Source: Mycolicibacter longobardus (lineage in GTDB: Bacteria; Actinomycetota; Actinomycetes; Mycobacteriales; Mycobacteriaceae). Taken from it: a stretch of 64,000 nucleotides of DNA. The notes under the pieces were generated by a model. The model worked only from the letters and a program-made list of their open reading frames with translations. It was not told the DNA's origin and searched no databases. Position numbers and translations under genes: made by a program. Within the stretch, counting starts at the first letter, position 1, and each line of letters opens with the position of its first letter. Location of the stretch: the NCBI RefSeq assembly GCF_002102265.1, contig NZ_LQPG01000026.1, forward strand, positions 62,001 to 126,000. The letters are read 5' to 3'. Of the stretch, positions 50,549 through 61,684 are shown piece after piece.

Positions 50549-51304
50549 ATGGCGCGAACGCGGGCGGCCTGTGCCGCGGTGGCGATCATGCTGGCGGCGG
50601 GGACGGCCGGCTGCAGCTCCGGCCCCCAAACGCCGTCGATCACGGTGTTCGCGGCGGCATCCCTGCAGCCGGCGTTCACCGAGATCGCCGAGCAGTACAA
50701 AACCGAGTATCCCGGCATGGCGGTGGACTTCAACTTCGCCGGTTCCTCCGATCTGGCCACCCAGTTGACGCAGGGCGCCGGCGCTGACGTGTTCGCCTCG
50801 GCGAACACCGCTCAGATGGACAAGGTCGCGCAGGCCGGTCTGCTGGACGGCGCGGCGGTACCGTTCGCCACCAACACGCTGGTGATCGTGACCGCCCCCG
50901 GAAACCCGCACCGGGTGCGGTCTTTCGCGGATCTGGCCGGACCCGGGCTGGCCGTGGTGGTGTGCCAAGACCCGGTTCCGTGCGGGGCGGCCACCCACAA
51001 GGTCGAAGAACGCACCGGGGTCTCGGTGAACCCGGTCAGCGAGGAACCCGACGTCACCGATGTCCTCAACAAGGTCACCACCGGTCAGGCCGATGCCGGT
51101 GTCGTCTACCGCACCGATGCGATCCACGCCGGGGACAAGGTGGCCACCGTCGAATTCCCCGAGGCCGCGGGGGCGGTCAACACCTATCCGATCGGCCTGC
51201 TCAAGGACGCGCCGCAGGCCGGGCCCGCGCGGGCGTTCGTCGACGTGGTCACCGGCGAGGCGGGGCAGAAGATTCTGCACGCGGCCGGCTTCGGCAAGCC
51301 CTGA
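50549..51304 (+). CDS. modA: Molybdate-binding lipoprotein ModA
   Basis: 251 residues. Lipobox-type signal L-A-A-G-T-A-G-C (Cys near 25), then a molybdate-binding periplasmic fold: A-A-A-S-L near 40, S-S-D-L-A near 70 and A-D-V-F-A-S-A near 83 line the anion site. ATG 50549 is chosen because it gives a correct lipoprotein signal; longer starts run into the tandem repeat. First gene of modABC. Confidence 0.93.
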   Translation: MARTRAACAAVAIMLAAGTAGCSSGPQTPSITVFAAASLQPAFTEIAEQYKTEYPGMAVDFNFAGSSDLATQLTQGAGADVFASANTAQMDKVAQAGLLDGAAVPFATNTLVIVTAPGNPHRVRSFADLAGPGLAVVVCQDPVPCGAATHKVEERTGVSVNPVSEEPDVTDVLNKVTTGQADAGVVYRTDAIHAGDKVATVEFPEAAGAVNTYPIGLLKDAPQAGPARAFVDVVTGEAGQKILHAAGFGKP

Positions 51305-51310
51305 TCCGCG

Positions 51311-52102
51311 GTGGTGCGCCGGCCCAATGACCTGCCGGGCTGGGTCTATGTGCCCGCCGCGATCGGCGCGTCGTTCGTGCTCCTGCCGTTGGTGGGGATC
51401 GCGGTCAAAGTCGACTGGCCGCATTTCTGGTCGCTGATCAGCAGTCCGTCCGCCACCGCGGCGCTGGCGTTGAGCCTGCGGACCGCCACGGCCAGCACCG
51501 TGCTCTGTGTGCTGCTGGGGGTGCCGATGGCGCTGGTCCTGGCGCGCAGTCAAGCGCGGATCGTGCGGCTGCTGCGGCCCCTGGTACTGCTGCCGCTCGT
51601 GCTGCCGCCGGTGGTGGGCGGGATCGCGCTGCTGTACGCGTTCGGGCGCCTCGGGCTGCTGGGCCGCTACCTGGACGCCGCCGGAATCCACATCGCGTTC
51701 ACCACCACGGCGGTGGTGCTGGCCCAGACTTTCGTGTCGCTGCCGTTTCTGGTGATCGCACTGGAAGGCGCAGCCCGCACCGCCGGCGCCGACTTCGAGA
51801 TGGTGGCGGCCACCTTGGGCGCCCGGCCGAGCGCGGTGTGGTGGCGGGTGACACTGCCGCTGCTGACCCCCGGGCTGATCTCCGGTGCGGTGCTGGCGTT
51901 CGCCCGGTCGCTGGGCGAGTTCGGTGCGACGCTGACCTTCGCCGGGTCCCGCGAGGGCGTCACCCGGACGCTTCCGCTGGCCATCTATCTGCAGCGGGTC
52001 TCCGACGCCGACGCCGCAGCGGCGATGTCGCTGCTGTTGGTGGCCGTGGCCGCAGTGGTGGTGCTGGGGCTGGGTGTCCGGCGACTGGGCGGTGTCGGGT
52101 GA
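51311..52102 (+). CDS. modB: Molybdate ABC transporter permease ModB
   Basis: 263 residues, six or so membrane helices, with the permease coupling motif E-x-x-x-T-L-G-A-R-P-x-x-x-W-W ([16 protein letters not shown], near 162) that docks onto ModC. GTG 51311 lies 6 bp after modA. The 3' end overlaps modC (GTGA). Confidence 0.93.
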   Translation: MVRRPNDLPGWVYVPAAIGASFVLLPLVGIAVKVDWPHFWSLISSPSATAALALSLRTATASTVLCVLLGVPMALVLARSQARIVRLLRPLVLLPLVLPPVVGGIALLYAFGRLGLLGRYLDAAGIHIAFTTTAVVLAQTFVSLPFLVIALEGAARTAGADFEMVAATLGARPSAVWWRVTLPLLTPGLISGAVLAFARSLGEFGATLTFAGSREGVTRTLPLAIYLQRVSDADAAAAMSLLLVAVAAVVVLGLGVRRLGGVG

Positions 52103-53220
52103 CCGCCGTATCGGACGGGCTGACGCTGGAAGCCGTGGTGGCCGAGCGCGGCCTGGATGTGCGGTTGAGCATCGCGCCGGGTGAGGTCCTTGCTGTCCTG
52201 GGGCCCAACGGCGCCGGCAAATCGACCTTGCTGCACGTGATCGCGGGTCTGCTGCGGCCCGACCAAGGCCAGGTGCGGATCGGTGATCGGATACTGACCG
52301 ACACCGGGGCCGGGGTATACGTGGCCACCTGTGACCGCCGGGTTGGACTGCTGCTGCAGGATCCGCTGCTGTTCCCGCACCTGAGTGTGGCGGCCAATGT
52401 GGCGTTCGGGTCGCCCCAACGTCGCCGCCGCCTCAGGGATCTGCGCAGGGCGTCCGCCCGGGCGGCCGCGGCGCCATGGCTGCGGGCGGTCGACGCCGAG
52501 GCGCTGGCCGAGCGCCGGCCACGCGGGCTCTCGGGCGGGCAGGCGCAGCGCGTCGCGATCGCCCGTGCGCTGGCCGCCGAACCCGAGGTGCTGCTGCTCG
52601 ACGAGCCGTTGTCCGGGCTCGACGTCGGGGCGGCGGCCGGGGTGCGCACCGTGATGCGCGAGGTGCTGAGTGCGGCCGCCCGCACCACCGTGCTGGTCAC
52701 CCACGATCTGCTCGACGTGTTCGCGTTGGCCGACCGGGTCCTGGTGCTCGAGTCGGGCCGTATCGCCGAGATCGGCCGCACCGCTGACGTATTGGCCGCG
52801 CCACGCAGTCGGTTCGGGGCGCGCATCGCGGGGTTCAATCTGGTGACCGGGGTCCTCGAAGGCGATGGCATCCTGCGCACCCGGTGGGGTGACCGGTGGT
52901 ACGGAACCGCCGAGGAGGGGCTGGACGCCGGCCGGCCGGCGGTTGCGGTCAGCACGCCGCAGGCGGTTGCGCTGTATCGGGAGCCCCCGCGTTCGGGCAG
53001 CCCGCGCAACCTTGTCGAGGTGACGGTGGCCGAACTCGACGTACGCGGTCGCACGGTCCGAGTGCGCGGCGTCGATCAGCCGGACGGGGCGCCGGGACTG
53101 GCCGCCGACATCACCGCCGACGCCGCGGCAGAGCTGCGGTTGACGCCGGGGGAGAAGATCTGGTTCGGGGTCAAAGCACATGAAGTGACCCTGCGCGCGA
53201 CACACCTCGGCACCGCGTAA
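52099..53220 (+). CDS. modC: Molybdate ABC transporter ATPase ModC
   Basis: 373 residues: ABC ATPase (1-230; Walker [10 protein letters not shown] near 35, signature LSGGQAQR near 137, Walker B LLLDEP near 158) plus a C-terminal TOBE/molybdate-binding regulatory domain (300-373). Starts GTG inside the modB stop. Molybdate is needed for molybdopterin enzymes; regulation by molybdate through the TOBE domain is usual. Confidence 0.93.
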   Translation: MTAVSDGLTLEAVVAERGLDVRLSIAPGEVLAVLGPNGAGKSTLLHVIAGLLRPDQGQVRIGDRILTDTGAGVYVATCDRRVGLLLQDPLLFPHLSVAANVAFGSPQRRRRLRDLRRASARAAAAPWLRAVDAEALAERRPRGLSGGQAQRVAIARALAAEPEVLLLDEPLSGLDVGAAAGVRTVMREVLSAAARTTVLVTHDLLDVFALADRVLVLESGRIAEIGRTADVLAAPRSRFGARIAGFNLVTGVLEGDGILRTRWGDRWYGTAEEGLDAGRPAVAVSTPQAVALYREPPRSGSPRNLVEVTVAELDVRGRTVRVRGVDQPDGAPGLAADITADAAAELRLTPGEKIWFGVKAHEVTLRATHLGTA

Positions 53221-53257
53221 CTTGCGTACCGGTGGCAACACGGTAGGTTTTTCTGCC

Positions 53258-54166
53258 ATGAAACAGGTGGACCTGACCTCAAAGGGCCTTCGGGCGATGG
53301 CCGCGACGACGTGGGCCGCCGCGATCGCCGGTGTGCTGACGTTCGCCGCGGTATCGCCGGCGTACGCGGACCCGGTTCCGCCGGCCCCCGCGCCGTCACC
53401 CACCGCGGACGCGCCGCCGGCTGCGCCGGTGCCGACCGACCCCAACGCCCAGGCCCCGGCCGCGGACCCGGCCGCCGAGCCGGCCGCGCCCGAGGCGGGC
53501 CGCGTCGACGATGCCGCCGGGGGATTCAGCTTCGTGCTGCCGGCCGGCTGGGTGCAGTCCGACACCACCCATCTCGAATACGGGTCCTCGCTGCTGAGCA
53601 AGAAGACCGGTGAGCCGATGCTGCCCGGGCAGCCGGCTCCGGTGGCCAACGACACCAGGATCGTGCTCGGCAAGCTGGACCAGCGGCTGTACGCCAGCGC
53701 CGAGACCGACAACGCCAAGGCCGCCACGCGCCTCGGCTCGGACATGGGCGAGTTCTTCATGCCCTATCCCGGAACCCGCGCCAACCAGGTGAACGCGCCC
53801 CTGACCGGCGGCGGCCTGACCGGCAGTGCGTCGTACTACGAGGTCAAGTTCACCGACCCGGCCAAGCCGGTCGGCCAGATCTGGAGCGGCGTGATCGGTG
53901 TACCGCCGGCCGGCGGCGGCACCGGACCGCAGACCGAGCGTTGGTTCGTGGTGTGGCTGGGGACCGCCAACAACCCGGTGGACACCGGCGCGGCCATCGC
54001 GCTGGCGGAGTCCATCCGGCCGCTGGCGGCGCCCCCCGCAGAATCGGCGCCCGCCCCCGCACCGGGCATTCCGGGTCTGCCTCCGGCACCGGCTCCCGCG
54101 CCCGCACCGGCGCCGGCTCCGGCTCAGCCTCCCGTGCCCGCTCCGGTGCCGGCACCGGCGGCGTAA
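53258..54166 (+). CDS. apa: Secreted Ala-Pro-rich glycoprotein antigen Apa (MPT32)
   Basis: 302 residues. Signal peptide to about residue 39 (...SPAYA-D), then an Ala/Pro-rich stretch, a folded middle domain (about 85-245) and a C-terminal Ala-Pro repeat tail. In M. tuberculosis Apa is O-mannosylated on Thr residues in its Pro-rich ends and binds fibronectin; few Thr/Ser remain in the C-terminal tail here. It is shorter than the 325 residues of the M. tuberculosis protein. The window's LysM-lectin could in principle bind its mannoses, as inference only. Confidence 0.93.
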   Translation: MKQVDLTSKGLRAMAATTWAAAIAGVLTFAAVSPAYADPVPPAPAPSPTADAPPAAPVPTDPNAQAPAADPAAEPAAPEAGRVDDAAGGFSFVLPAGWVQSDTTHLEYGSSLLSKKTGEPMLPGQPAPVANDTRIVLGKLDQRLYASAETDNAKAATRLGSDMGEFFMPYPGTRANQVNAPLTGGGLTGSASYYEVKFTDPAKPVGQIWSGVIGVPPAGGGTGPQTERWFVVWLGTANNPVDTGAAIALAESIRPLAAPPAESAPAPAPGIPGLPPAPAPAPAPAPAPAQPPVPAPVPAPAA

Positions 54167-54202
54167 AACACCGTCTGACCCGGGCACCGGCCCGTTAGGA
54201 TC

Positions 54203-54502
54203 ATGCCCATGGCCGGAAGCTATCTCGCTGCTGCACTGTCCACGCCGACCTCGGTCAGCTGGCTGGCGTATGTCCTGATCGGTGGTGTCGCCGGCTGGCT
54301 GGCGAACCGCGTCATGAAGCGCGGCGGCTCGGGCATCCTGCTCAACATCCTGATCGGGGTGATCGGCGGATTCATCGGCGGGATGCTGCTCACCTGGTTG
54401 GGCGTGGACGTCGAACACGGCCGCAAATGGTTCACCTTCTTCGTCTCGCTGGGCGGGGCCATCGTCCTGTTGTGGGTCGTCGGCCTGGCTCGCCGCAGGT
54501 AG
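54203..54502 (+). CDS. GlsB/YeaQ/YmgE-family membrane protein (Rv1861-like)
   Basis: 99 residues with three membrane helices and the G-x-x-x-G-rich repeats (G-G-V-A-G-W-L, G-V-I-G-G-F-I-G-G) of the transglycosylase-associated family. Role unknown; homologues are often stress-induced. A start three codons later (MAGSY) is equally possible. Confidence 0.85.
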   Translation: MPMAGSYLAAALSTPTSVSWLAYVLIGGVAGWLANRVMKRGGSGILLNILIGVIGGFIGGMLLTWLGVDVEHGRKWFTFFVSLGGAIVLLWVVGLARRR

Positions 54503-54562
54503 CCGCCCACGCCGTCGAGCGCGCACCATAGGTCTATGGGGTCGCAGTTGGCGGGTGCGTCG

Positions 54563-55564
54563 ATGTCGGCATGGCGGGTGCGCAGGCCCGGACCGATGAG
54601 CAGCAGACCACTCGAGCGGGTCACCGCCGCGCTGCCGCGACCACAACCGTCGGAACTGCTGCTGGCCGTGCACGCATGCGGGGTGTGCCGTACCGACCTG
54701 CACGTGGCCGAGGGTGACCTACCGGTACACCGTGCCGAGGTGATCCCCGGTCACGAGGTGGTCGGTGAGGTCGTCGAGGTGGGTGCCGACGCCGGTGACG
54801 AATTCGCGGTGGGAGACCGGGTCGGAATCGCCTGGCTGCGCCACACCTGCGGATCCTGCCGATACTGCCGCCGAGGCGACGAGAACCTGTGCCCGCAGTC
54901 GCTCTACACCGGCTGGGATGAAGACGGTGGCTACGCCGAATTCGCCACCGTCCCAGCGGCGTTCGCGCATCACCTGCCTGCCGGTTACAGCGACAGCGAG
55001 CTGGCGCCGTTGCTGTGCGCGGGCATCATCGGCTACCGCTCGCTGCAGCGCGCCGAACTGCCGCCGGGCGGCCGGCTCGGGATCTACGGTTTCGGAGGCA
55101 GCGCACACATCACCGCCCAGGTCGCGCTTGCCCGAGGCGCCGAGGTGCACGTGATGACGCGTGATCGGCAAGCCCGGGAGCTGGCCCGGGAGTTGGGCGC
55201 GGCCTCGGTCCAGGAGGCCGCGGACCCGCCGCCGGTGCCACTGGACGCGGCCATCCTGTTCGCGCCCGTAGGTGAGCTGGTGCTGCCCGCCTGCCAGGCC
55301 CTGGACGCGGGCGGCACCCTGGCGATCGCCGGGATCCACCTCAGCGACATCCCGCCACTGAACTATCAGCGCCACCTTTTCCGCGAACGCCAGATCCGGT
55401 CGGTGACGTCGAACACCCGCGAGGACGCCCGCGAATTCCTGCACTTCGCCGCAGCGCACCACATCGACGTGACCACACCGGAGTATTCGCTGGGCGACGC
55501 CGACCGGGCGCTGGGGGACCTGGCCGCGGGCCGGATCGCGGGCGCGGCGGTGCTGTTGGTCTGA
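54563..55564 (+). CDS. adhA: Zinc-dependent alcohol dehydrogenase AdhA
   Basis: 333 residues. Catalytic zinc ligands are in A-C-G-V-C-R-T-D (Cys near 38) and P-G-H-E (near 60); the structural zinc site is [15 protein letters not shown] (near 95-108). The NAD(P)-binding motif reads G-F-G-G-S rather than G-x-G-x-x-G. It may act on aldehydes of lipid origin. ATG 54563 ([11 protein letters not shown]) is the family start. Confidence 0.9.
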   Translation: MSAWRVRRPGPMSSRPLERVTAALPRPQPSELLLAVHACGVCRTDLHVAEGDLPVHRAEVIPGHEVVGEVVEVGADAGDEFAVGDRVGIAWLRHTCGSCRYCRRGDENLCPQSLYTGWDEDGGYAEFATVPAAFAHHLPAGYSDSELAPLLCAGIIGYRSLQRAELPPGGRLGIYGFGGSAHITAQVALARGAEVHVMTRDRQARELARELGAASVQEAADPPPVPLDAAILFAPVGELVLPACQALDAGGTLAIAGIHLSDIPPLNYQRHLFRERQIRSVTSNTREDAREFLHFAAAHHIDVTTPEYSLGDADRALGDLAAGRIAGAAVLLV

Positions 55565-55598
55565 GCCGCCGGTTCCATGCGGCGGTTCCCGCTTCGGG

Positions 55599-56363
55599 TC
55601 AGGCGGACAGGTGCCACACCATGGCGGCGGCCAGTGCCCCCACCCCGTTGAGCGACCAGTGCAGTGCGATCGGCGCGATCAGGCTGCCGCTGCGCCGGCG
55701 CAGCCAGCTGAACACGAAGCCGGCGGCTCCGGTCGCAAGCACCGCGAGCGTCACACCGGCCAGCATGCCGACGAACCCGCCGCCGAGTACCCGGGTGAAC
55801 CCGACGTTGTTGCTGGTCAGTCCCAGCGATGTGGCGATGTGCCACAGCCCGAACAGCAGGGAGCCGGCCGCGGCCACCCCACGGAATCCCCAGGCCCGGT
55901 GCAGCGCACCGTGCAGCGCCCCGCGGAACGCCAACTCTTCGGGAATCACGGTCTGCAACGGGATGATGAGCATCGAGGCCACCAGCGCGCCCGACAGCGT
56001 GGCGTAGTGGTTGTTCAAGAACAGCGGTCGGGTCCAGGGCAGCAGCGCACCGATCGCGATCGCGGAGACCACCACCAGAACGGCGGCCGCGGCATAGCCG
56101 ACGCCGGATTTCCAATGCGCACGGCCAAGCCCGAGTTCGGCCCAGCTCAGCCCGTTGCAGCGGACCAGGACCACCAGACCGACGGCGGTGGCCGGGACGG
56201 TGGCCACAGCCGCCCAGGGCGTGGTGAAGTGCGCGACCAGGTTGGCCAGCGCCAGCACCACCACCACGACGGCGACGTCGACGAAGGCGCGGAACTGGTT
56301 CAGCGCCGAGAGCTGCGACAACGGATGCCACCCCCCGGGCAGCGCGAACTCATGACCAGACAT
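55599..56363 (-). CDS. CPBP family intramembrane metalloprotease (Rv1863c-like)
   Basis: 254 residues with about seven membrane helices and the three motifs of Rce1-like proteases: E-E-L-A-F-R (near 142), F-G-L-W-H (near 166) and H-W-S-L-N (near 238). The family cleaves prenylated or other membrane proteins in some organisms; the target here is unknown. Confidence 0.88.
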   Translation of the reverse strand: MSGHEFALPGGWHPLSQLSALNQFRAFVDVAVVVVVLALANLVAHFTTPWAAVATVPATAVGLVVLVRCNGLSWAELGLGRAHWKSGVGYAAAAVLVVVSAIAIGALLPWTRPLFLNNHYATLSGALVASMLIIPLQTVIPEELAFRGALHGALHRAWGFRGVAAAGSLLFGLWHIATSLGLTSNNVGFTRVLGGGFVGMLAGVTLAVLATGAAGFVFSWLRRRSGSLIAPIALHWSLNGVGALAAAMVWHLSA

Positions 56364-56442
56364 TGCCGCGGATTCTACCCGCGATGGCGTCCCGGCGGCT
56401 CCCCGTCGTTTTCGGTCGACCCGCGGCTGCGGACTTAGGTAC

Positions 56443-56841
56443 CTAGGTCACGCACAGTACCCGCGCCGGATCCCCGGTCGCGGTGTTGTGGCTGACCACC
56501 TTGCCGTTGACGCTGACCGTGCAGGTCAGAGCGCCGGGGCCGGCGCTTTGAGCGCTGAGTGAATACGGGGCCGGCCGGGCCGCGTTCGCCATTCGACCGG
56601 TCAGCTGAATCGACCAGGGCAGCGGGACGTTGGTGGCGTGCGACTGGCCGTTCTGAGTCTGGTAGGTGACGTAACCGGCGACGCCGGTTCCGGTCAGGTC
56701 GTAGCGGACCGGAACTATGGTGTGGTCCGGTGTCGCACCTGCCGACGGGGCACCGGCGATGGTGGCCGACGCGACCAAGGTGCCGAGCAGCAGCGACGTT
56801 GCCTTGCGGCGCATCCGGACCGGTGACGGGTGAACAGTCAT
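56443..56841 (-). CDS. MmpS-like secreted protein coupled to phosphoketolase
   Basis: 132 residues. A signal peptide or anchor (about 9-38) precedes a small beta-rich domain with the MmpS pattern: V-R-Y-D-L-T-G-T-G-V-A, V-P-L-P-W-S, L-S-A-Q-S-A-G-P-G-A-L-T-C and G-D-P-A-R-V-L-C. MmpS proteins normally work with MmpL transporters in lipid or siderophore export, but no mmpL is nearby. ATG 56841 is supported by AAGGTGA five bases upstream, a site that lies over the xfp stop; GTG 56850 is the alternative. Translation is therefore probably coupled to xfp. Confidence 0.8.
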   Translation of the reverse strand: MTVHPSPVRMRRKATSLLLGTLVASATIAGAPSAGATPDHTIVPVRYDLTGTGVAGYVTYQTQNGQSHATNVPLPWSIQLTGRMANAARPAPYSLSAQSAGPGALTCTVSVNGKVVSHNTATGDPARVLCVT

Positions 56842-56846
56842 GGCCG

Positions 56847-59252
56847 TCACCTTATCTCGCCGTGGTTCCCGGTTGCGTCTGTTCGCCAGGTCCAGTCAGT
56901 GATGCGGGGATCGTCCTCGCCGTGCTCGCGGGTGTAGAGCCGGGCGGCCAGCCGGGCGTCGACCATCTGCTGGCGCAGCACCGCGCTGCGATCACCCAGC
57001 CCCGGTGTCCGGTCGATGACGTCCATCACCAGATGGAAACGATCCAGGTCGTTGAGCATCACCATGTCGAACGGCGTCGTGGTGGTGCCGCGCTCGCGGT
57101 AGCCGCGCACGTGCATCTGGTCGTGGTTCGCCCGACGATAGGTGAGCCGGTGGATCAGCCAGGGGTAGCCGTGATAGGCGAAGATCACCGGCTTGTTGCG
57201 GGTGAACAGGGCGTCGAATTCATTGTCCGGCAAGCCGTGTGGATGTTCGGTGGCCGGTTGCAGGCGCATGATGTCCACCACGTTGACCACTCGCACGGCG
57301 AGATCGGGCAGCTGGTGGCGCAGGATGTCGGCGGCGGCCAGTGTTTCCAGCGTCGGGATGTCGCCGGCGCAGGCCAGCACCACATCCGGTTCTCGAGCGG
57401 TGGTGCCGGCCCAGTCCCAGATGCCCAGACCACGGGTGCAGTGCGCCACCGCGTCGGTCATGTTCAGGTAGGCCAGCGCCGGCTGCTTGCCGGCGACGAT
57501 GACGTTGACGTAGTCGCGGCTGCGCAGGCAGTGATCGGTCACCGACAGCAGCGTGTTGCCGTCCGGTGGCAGGTAGACCCGCACCACCTCGGGCCGTTTG
57601 TTGGCCACCTGGTCGATGAACCCCGGATCCTGGTGTGACGCCCCGTTGTGGTCCTGACGCCAGACGTGGGAGGTCAGCAGATAGTTCAGCGAGGCGATCG
57701 GGCGGCGCCACGGCAGCTCGCGGCTGACGGCCAGCCATTTGGCGTGCTGGTTGAACATCGAGTCGACGATGTGCACGAACGCCTCGTAGCAGTTGAACAG
57801 CCCGTGCCGACCGGTCAGCAGATAGCCCTCCAGCCAGCCCTGGCACAGGTGCTCGGAGAGCACCTCGATGACCCGGCCGTCGGGGGCCAGGTGGTCATCA
57901 TCGGGACCCGTCGCCGACAGCCAGGTCCGGTCGGTCGCCTCGAAAACCGTCGCGAGGCGATTCGAGGCCGTTTCGTCGGGACCCATCAGGCGGAACCGGT
58001 CGCGGTTGCGATCGATGACGTCCCGGAGGAACGCCCCCAGCACCCGGGTCGCCTCGTGGACCTCGGTGGCGGGCCGGGTGACCGGCACGGCATAGTCACG
58101 GAAGTCCGGCAGGTCCAGGTCGCGCAGCAGCAGTCCGCCGTTGGCATGCGGGTTGGCGCTCATTCGGCGACTCCCGCGTGGTGCCAGCTCTGCCAGTTCC
58201 GGTCGCAGCCGGCCGGATTCGTCGAACAGTTCCGCCGGGCGGTAGCTGCGCAGCCATTCCTCCAGCTGGCGACGGTGCTCGGGGTCGGTGCGGGTCTGCG
58301 CGAGCGGCACCTGATGTGACCGCCAGGTGCCTTCCACCTGCTCGCCGTCCACCACCGCCGGGCCGGTCCAGCCCTTCGGGGTGCGCAGCACGATCATCGG
58401 CCACACCGGCCGCATGGTCGAGCCGTCACTGCGGGCGGCGCGCTGGATCGCGGCGATGTCGTCGAACGCGTCGTCGAGGGCGGCGGCGAGCAACCGATGT
58501 ACAACGGCCGGATCATCGCCGGCGACGGTGATCGGACGGTACCCGTAGCCGCGCAGCAGTGCTTCCAACTCCGAATGCGGAATACGATCCAGCACAGTGG
58601 GATTGGCGATCTTATAGCCGTTGAGATGCAGGATGGGCAGCACCGCTCCGTCAACGGCCGGGTTGAGGAACTTGTTCGAATGCCAGCTTGCGGCCAGCGG
58701 TCCGGTCTCGGCCTCGCCGTCACCGATGACACAGGCGACCACCAGTTCCGGGTTGTCGAACGCCGCCCCGAACGCGTGCACCAGCGCGTAGCCCAGCTCT
58801 CCGCCCTCGTGGATAGAGCCCGGGGTCTCGGTGGCCGCATGGCTGGGGATGCCGCCGGGAAACGAGAACTGCCGGAACAACTTCCGCAAGCCCTCGGTGT
58901 TCTCGCCGATGCCGGTGTACACCTGGCTGTAGGTGCCCTCCAAGTAGGCGTTGGCCACCAGCGCCGGGCCGCCGTGGCCGGGTCCGGTGACGAAGATGAT
59001 GTCGGCATCCCGGTTGCGGATGATCCGGTTGAGGTGCAGATACAGCAGGTTCAGTCCCGGAGTGGTGCCCCAGTGCCCGAGCAACCGCGGCTTGACGTGC
59101 TCGGCGCGCAGCGGCTCGGTCAGCAGCGGGTTGTCCAGCAGATAGATCTGACCGACCGACAGATAGTTGGCGGCCCGCCAGTAGGCGTTCAGGCGGGCCA
59201 GTTCGTCGTCAGACAGGGCGGACGGTGGCGGAGGCGCGGTTTCTGCACTCAC
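56847..59252 (-). CDS. xfp: Xylulose-5-phosphate/fructose-6-phosphate phosphoketolase
   Basis: 801 residues, a thiamin-diphosphate enzyme that splits xylulose-5-P or fructose-6-P into acetyl-phosphate plus glyceraldehyde-3-P or erythrose-4-P. The N-terminal signature G-P-G-H-G-G (near 91), the TPP motif G-D-G-E-A-E-T-G-P (near 177) with downstream N-G-Y-K-I-A-N, and the C-terminal pyrimidine domain are clear. Converging pathways in the window (gnd, glcB) suggest flexible carbon use. I do not recall a counterpart in M. tuberculosis at this position. Confidence 0.93.
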   Translation of the reverse strand: MSAETAPPPPSALSDDELARLNAYWRAANYLSVGQIYLLDNPLLTEPLRAEHVKPRLLGHWGTTPGLNLLYLHLNRIIRNRDADIIFVTGPGHGGPALVANAYLEGTYSQVYTGIGENTEGLRKLFRQFSFPGGIPSHAATETPGSIHEGGELGYALVHAFGAAFDNPELVVACVIGDGEAETGPLAASWHSNKFLNPAVDGAVLPILHLNGYKIANPTVLDRIPHSELEALLRGYGYRPITVAGDDPAVVHRLLAAALDDAFDDIAAIQRAARSDGSTMRPVWPMIVLRTPKGWTGPAVVDGEQVEGTWRSHQVPLAQTRTDPEHRRQLEEWLRSYRPAELFDESGRLRPELAELAPRGSRRMSANPHANGGLLLRDLDLPDFRDYAVPVTRPATEVHEATRVLGAFLRDVIDRNRDRFRLMGPDETASNRLATVFEATDRTWLSATGPDDDHLAPDGRVIEVLSEHLCQGWLEGYLLTGRHGLFNCYEAFVHIVDSMFNQHAKWLAVSRELPWRRPIASLNYLLTSHVWRQDHNGASHQDPGFIDQVANKRPEVVRVYLPPDGNTLLSVTDHCLRSRDYVNVIVAGKQPALAYLNMTDAVAHCTRGLGIWDWAGTTAREPDVVLACAGDIPTLETLAAADILRHQLPDLAVRVVNVVDIMRLQPATEHPHGLPDNEFDALFTRNKPVIFAYHGYPWLIHRLTYRRANHDQMHVRGYRERGTTTTPFDMVMLNDLDRFHLVMDVIDRTPGLGDRSAVLRQQMVDARLAARLYTREHGEDDPRITDWTWRTDATGNHGEIR

Positions 59253-59310
59253 CCCTGCGATTGTCCGCGCCGATCGGGGACCGCGGCAACCGGTTCATTA
59301 CCCTGACAGC

Positions 59311-61674
59311 GTGCTGCTGGAATCGGTTCGCGTACTTGATCTGGCCGACGGCGACGCCGCCGCGGTCACCCGGTTGCTCGCCGACCTGGGTGCAGACGTG
59401 CTCAAGGTGGAACCCCCCGGCGGCAGTCCGGAGCGCAACGACCCTCCGCTGTTGGACGGTGTGAGCATCCCGTTCGCGTTGCACAACGCCAACAAGCGAA
59501 GCGTCACCCTGGATCCGGCGAACGAGCGGGATCGCCACCGGTTCGACGAGCTGGTGGCCGGCGCCGACATCGTGGTCGACAGCGGCCCCACAGGGCGTGC
59601 TGGCGACTTCGGAACATCGTGCGGTGAACTGGCCGACCGGTTCGGTCACCTGGTGGCGATGTCGGTGACCGACTTCGGGGCGGACGGGCCGCGTTCGACA
59701 TGGCAGGCCACCGACGCGGTGCTCTATGCACTCTCCGGTGCGTTGTCCCGGTCGGGCCCCACCACCGGCACCCCGGTCCTGCCGCCGGACGGCATCGCCT
59801 CGGCGACCGCGGCCGTACAGGCCTCCTGGGCGGTGCTGGTCGCCTACTACAACCGGCTGCGCTGCGGGGCAGGGGATTACATCGACTTCTCCCGCTTCGA
59901 CGCGGTGGTCACCGTGCTCGACCCGATATTCGGTGCGCACGGCCAGGCCGCTGCGGCCCAACGCGTGTCGACCCGGTGGCGCGGGCGGCCGCGGAATCAG
60001 GATGCCTACCCGATAATGCCGTGCGGGGACGGCTATGTCCGGCTCTGTGTGATGTCCCCGCGCCAGTGGCGGGCGCTGTGGGGCTGGCTCGGGGAGCCGG
60101 CCGAGTACGCCGACCCCAAATTCGGGGTGCTGGGGGAGCGGTTCGCGGTCTGGCCACAGGTCAGCGTGCTGGTGCGCGAACTGTTCGCCGACCAGACCAT
60201 GGCCGACCTGGTTGCGGCCGGGCAGGCCCGCGGCGTGCCGATCGCCGCGGTGGGTGACCCGGCGCAGGTGTTGGTCGAGGAGCATCTGAAGGTGGCGGGG
60301 GCGGTTACCCGGGCCGAACTGGCCCCGGGGCTCTCGGCGGTGATCCCGACCGGCTACTACGTGGTCGACGATCACCGGGCCGGCTTTCGCACACCGGCCC
60401 CGGCCCCCGGTGACGCGGGCGCCGGCTGGCGCGCCGAGCGGTTGCCCGAACAGGCCTTCGGCGCCGTCGGGGATCGACCGTTCGAGGGACTGCGGATCGT
60501 CGATCTGGGTGTCATCGTGGCCGGCGGGGAGGCCAGCCGGCTCTTCGGCGACCTGGGCGCCGAGATCATCAAGGTGGAGAGCACGGCCTACCCGGACGGA
60601 CTGCGGCAGGCCCGCCCCGGATCGGTGATGAGCGAGTCGTTCGCCTGGACGCACCGCAACAACTCCGCGCTCGGCCTGGACCTGCGCAGCCCGGCCGGCA
60701 AGGACCTGTTCGGCCGGCTGGTCGGCACAGCGGACGCGGTGTTCGCCAACTTCAAACCGGGAACACTTGCCGCCCTGGGGTTTTCCTACGGCGCCCTGCG
60801 CGGACTCAATCCGCGGGTGGTGCTCGCCGAGAGCAGCGCGTTCGGGGAGACCGGGCCCTGGAGCGGCCGGATGGGATACGGCCCGCTGGTACGTGCCACC
60901 ACCGGGGTCACCGCGCTGTGGACCGCACCGGAGGATACGACGGAGCCGGGGCGCCACCCGTTCTACGACGCGACCACCGTCTTTCCCGACCATGTGGTCG
61001 CGCGGGTCACCGCGATCGGGGCGCTGGCCGCGCTGATCGCCGCCCGGCGGACCGGCGCCGGCTCCCACGTGCACGTCTCGCAGGCCGAGACCGCGGTCAA
61101 CCAACTCGACACCAGCTACGTCGCCCGGGCCGCGGGATCCGTCGTCCAATCGGACACCGCACTCGACCTGGTCTGCCCGTGTGCCGGCGACGATGAATGG
61201 TGTGTGATCTCGATCCGAGATGATGACGATATGCGTGGTGTCGCTGAGGGTTTCGGTGATCCGGGGTTGGCATCCGATCCGCGCTTCAGTACCGCCGGGG
61301 CGCGCGCCGAACACCGCGGGGACCTGACGGCCGCGTTGGAGCGGCACACCCGCGACCGCACCCCGGCCGACATCGGTGAGCTGTTGCAGGCGGCCCGGGT
61401 GCCTGCCGCGCCGATGAACCGCCCGCCCGACGTCGCCGACGATCCGCAGCTGGCCCACCGCACGGTGTTCGTCGACATGACGCATCCGCTGATCGAGCAT
61501 CCGCTGCCGGCCGAAACCGGTCCCGCACCGTTCCGCAATATCCCCCCGGCGCCGCAGCGGCCCGCGCCGCTGCCCGGCCAAGACACCCGCGCGATCTGTC
61601 GCGGCGTGCTCGGACTCGACGACAGCGAAACCGAGCGGTTGATCGCCGACGGCGTGCTGTTCGCGCACGATTAG
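59311..61674 (+). CDS. Double CaiB/BaiF-type CoA-transferase (Rv1866-like)
   Basis: 787 residues, two class III CoA-transferase domains in one chain (about 1-370 and 390-787), each starting R-V/I-x-D-L and containing L-G-A-D/E-V/I-x-K-V-E. In the first the catalytic Asp is present (GDYIDFS, near 191); in the second the equivalent reads GSHVHVS, with His in place of Asp. Only the first half is likely catalytic. The gene is followed after 10 bp by a thiolase-like gene, so a CoA-ester pathway of unknown substrate is likely. Confidence 0.88.
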   Translation: MLLESVRVLDLADGDAAAVTRLLADLGADVLKVEPPGGSPERNDPPLLDGVSIPFALHNANKRSVTLDPANERDRHRFDELVAGADIVVDSGPTGRAGDFGTSCGELADRFGHLVAMSVTDFGADGPRSTWQATDAVLYALSGALSRSGPTTGTPVLPPDGIASATAAVQASWAVLVAYYNRLRCGAGDYIDFSRFDAVVTVLDPIFGAHGQAAAAQRVSTRWRGRPRNQDAYPIMPCGDGYVRLCVMSPRQWRALWGWLGEPAEYADPKFGVLGERFAVWPQVSVLVRELFADQTMADLVAAGQARGVPIAAVGDPAQVLVEEHLKVAGAVTRAELAPGLSAVIPTGYYVVDDHRAGFRTPAPAPGDAGAGWRAERLPEQAFGAVGDRPFEGLRIVDLGVIVAGGEASRLFGDLGAEIIKVESTAYPDGLRQARPGSVMSESFAWTHRNNSALGLDLRSPAGKDLFGRLVGTADAVFANFKPGTLAALGFSYGALRGLNPRVVLAESSAFGETGPWSGRMGYGPLVRATTGVTALWTAPEDTTEPGRHPFYDATTVFPDHVVARVTAIGALAALIAARRTGAGSHVHVSQAETAVNQLDTSYVARAAGSVVQSDTALDLVCPCAGDDEWCVISIRDDDDMRGVAEGFGDPGLASDPRFSTAGARAEHRGDLTAALERHTRDRTPADIGELLQAARVPAAPMNRPPDVADDPQLAHRTVFVDMTHPLIEHPLPAETGPAPFRNIPPAPQRPAPLPGQDTRAICRGVLGLDDSETERLIADGVLFAHD

Positions 61675-61684
61675 TCTTACGCCC

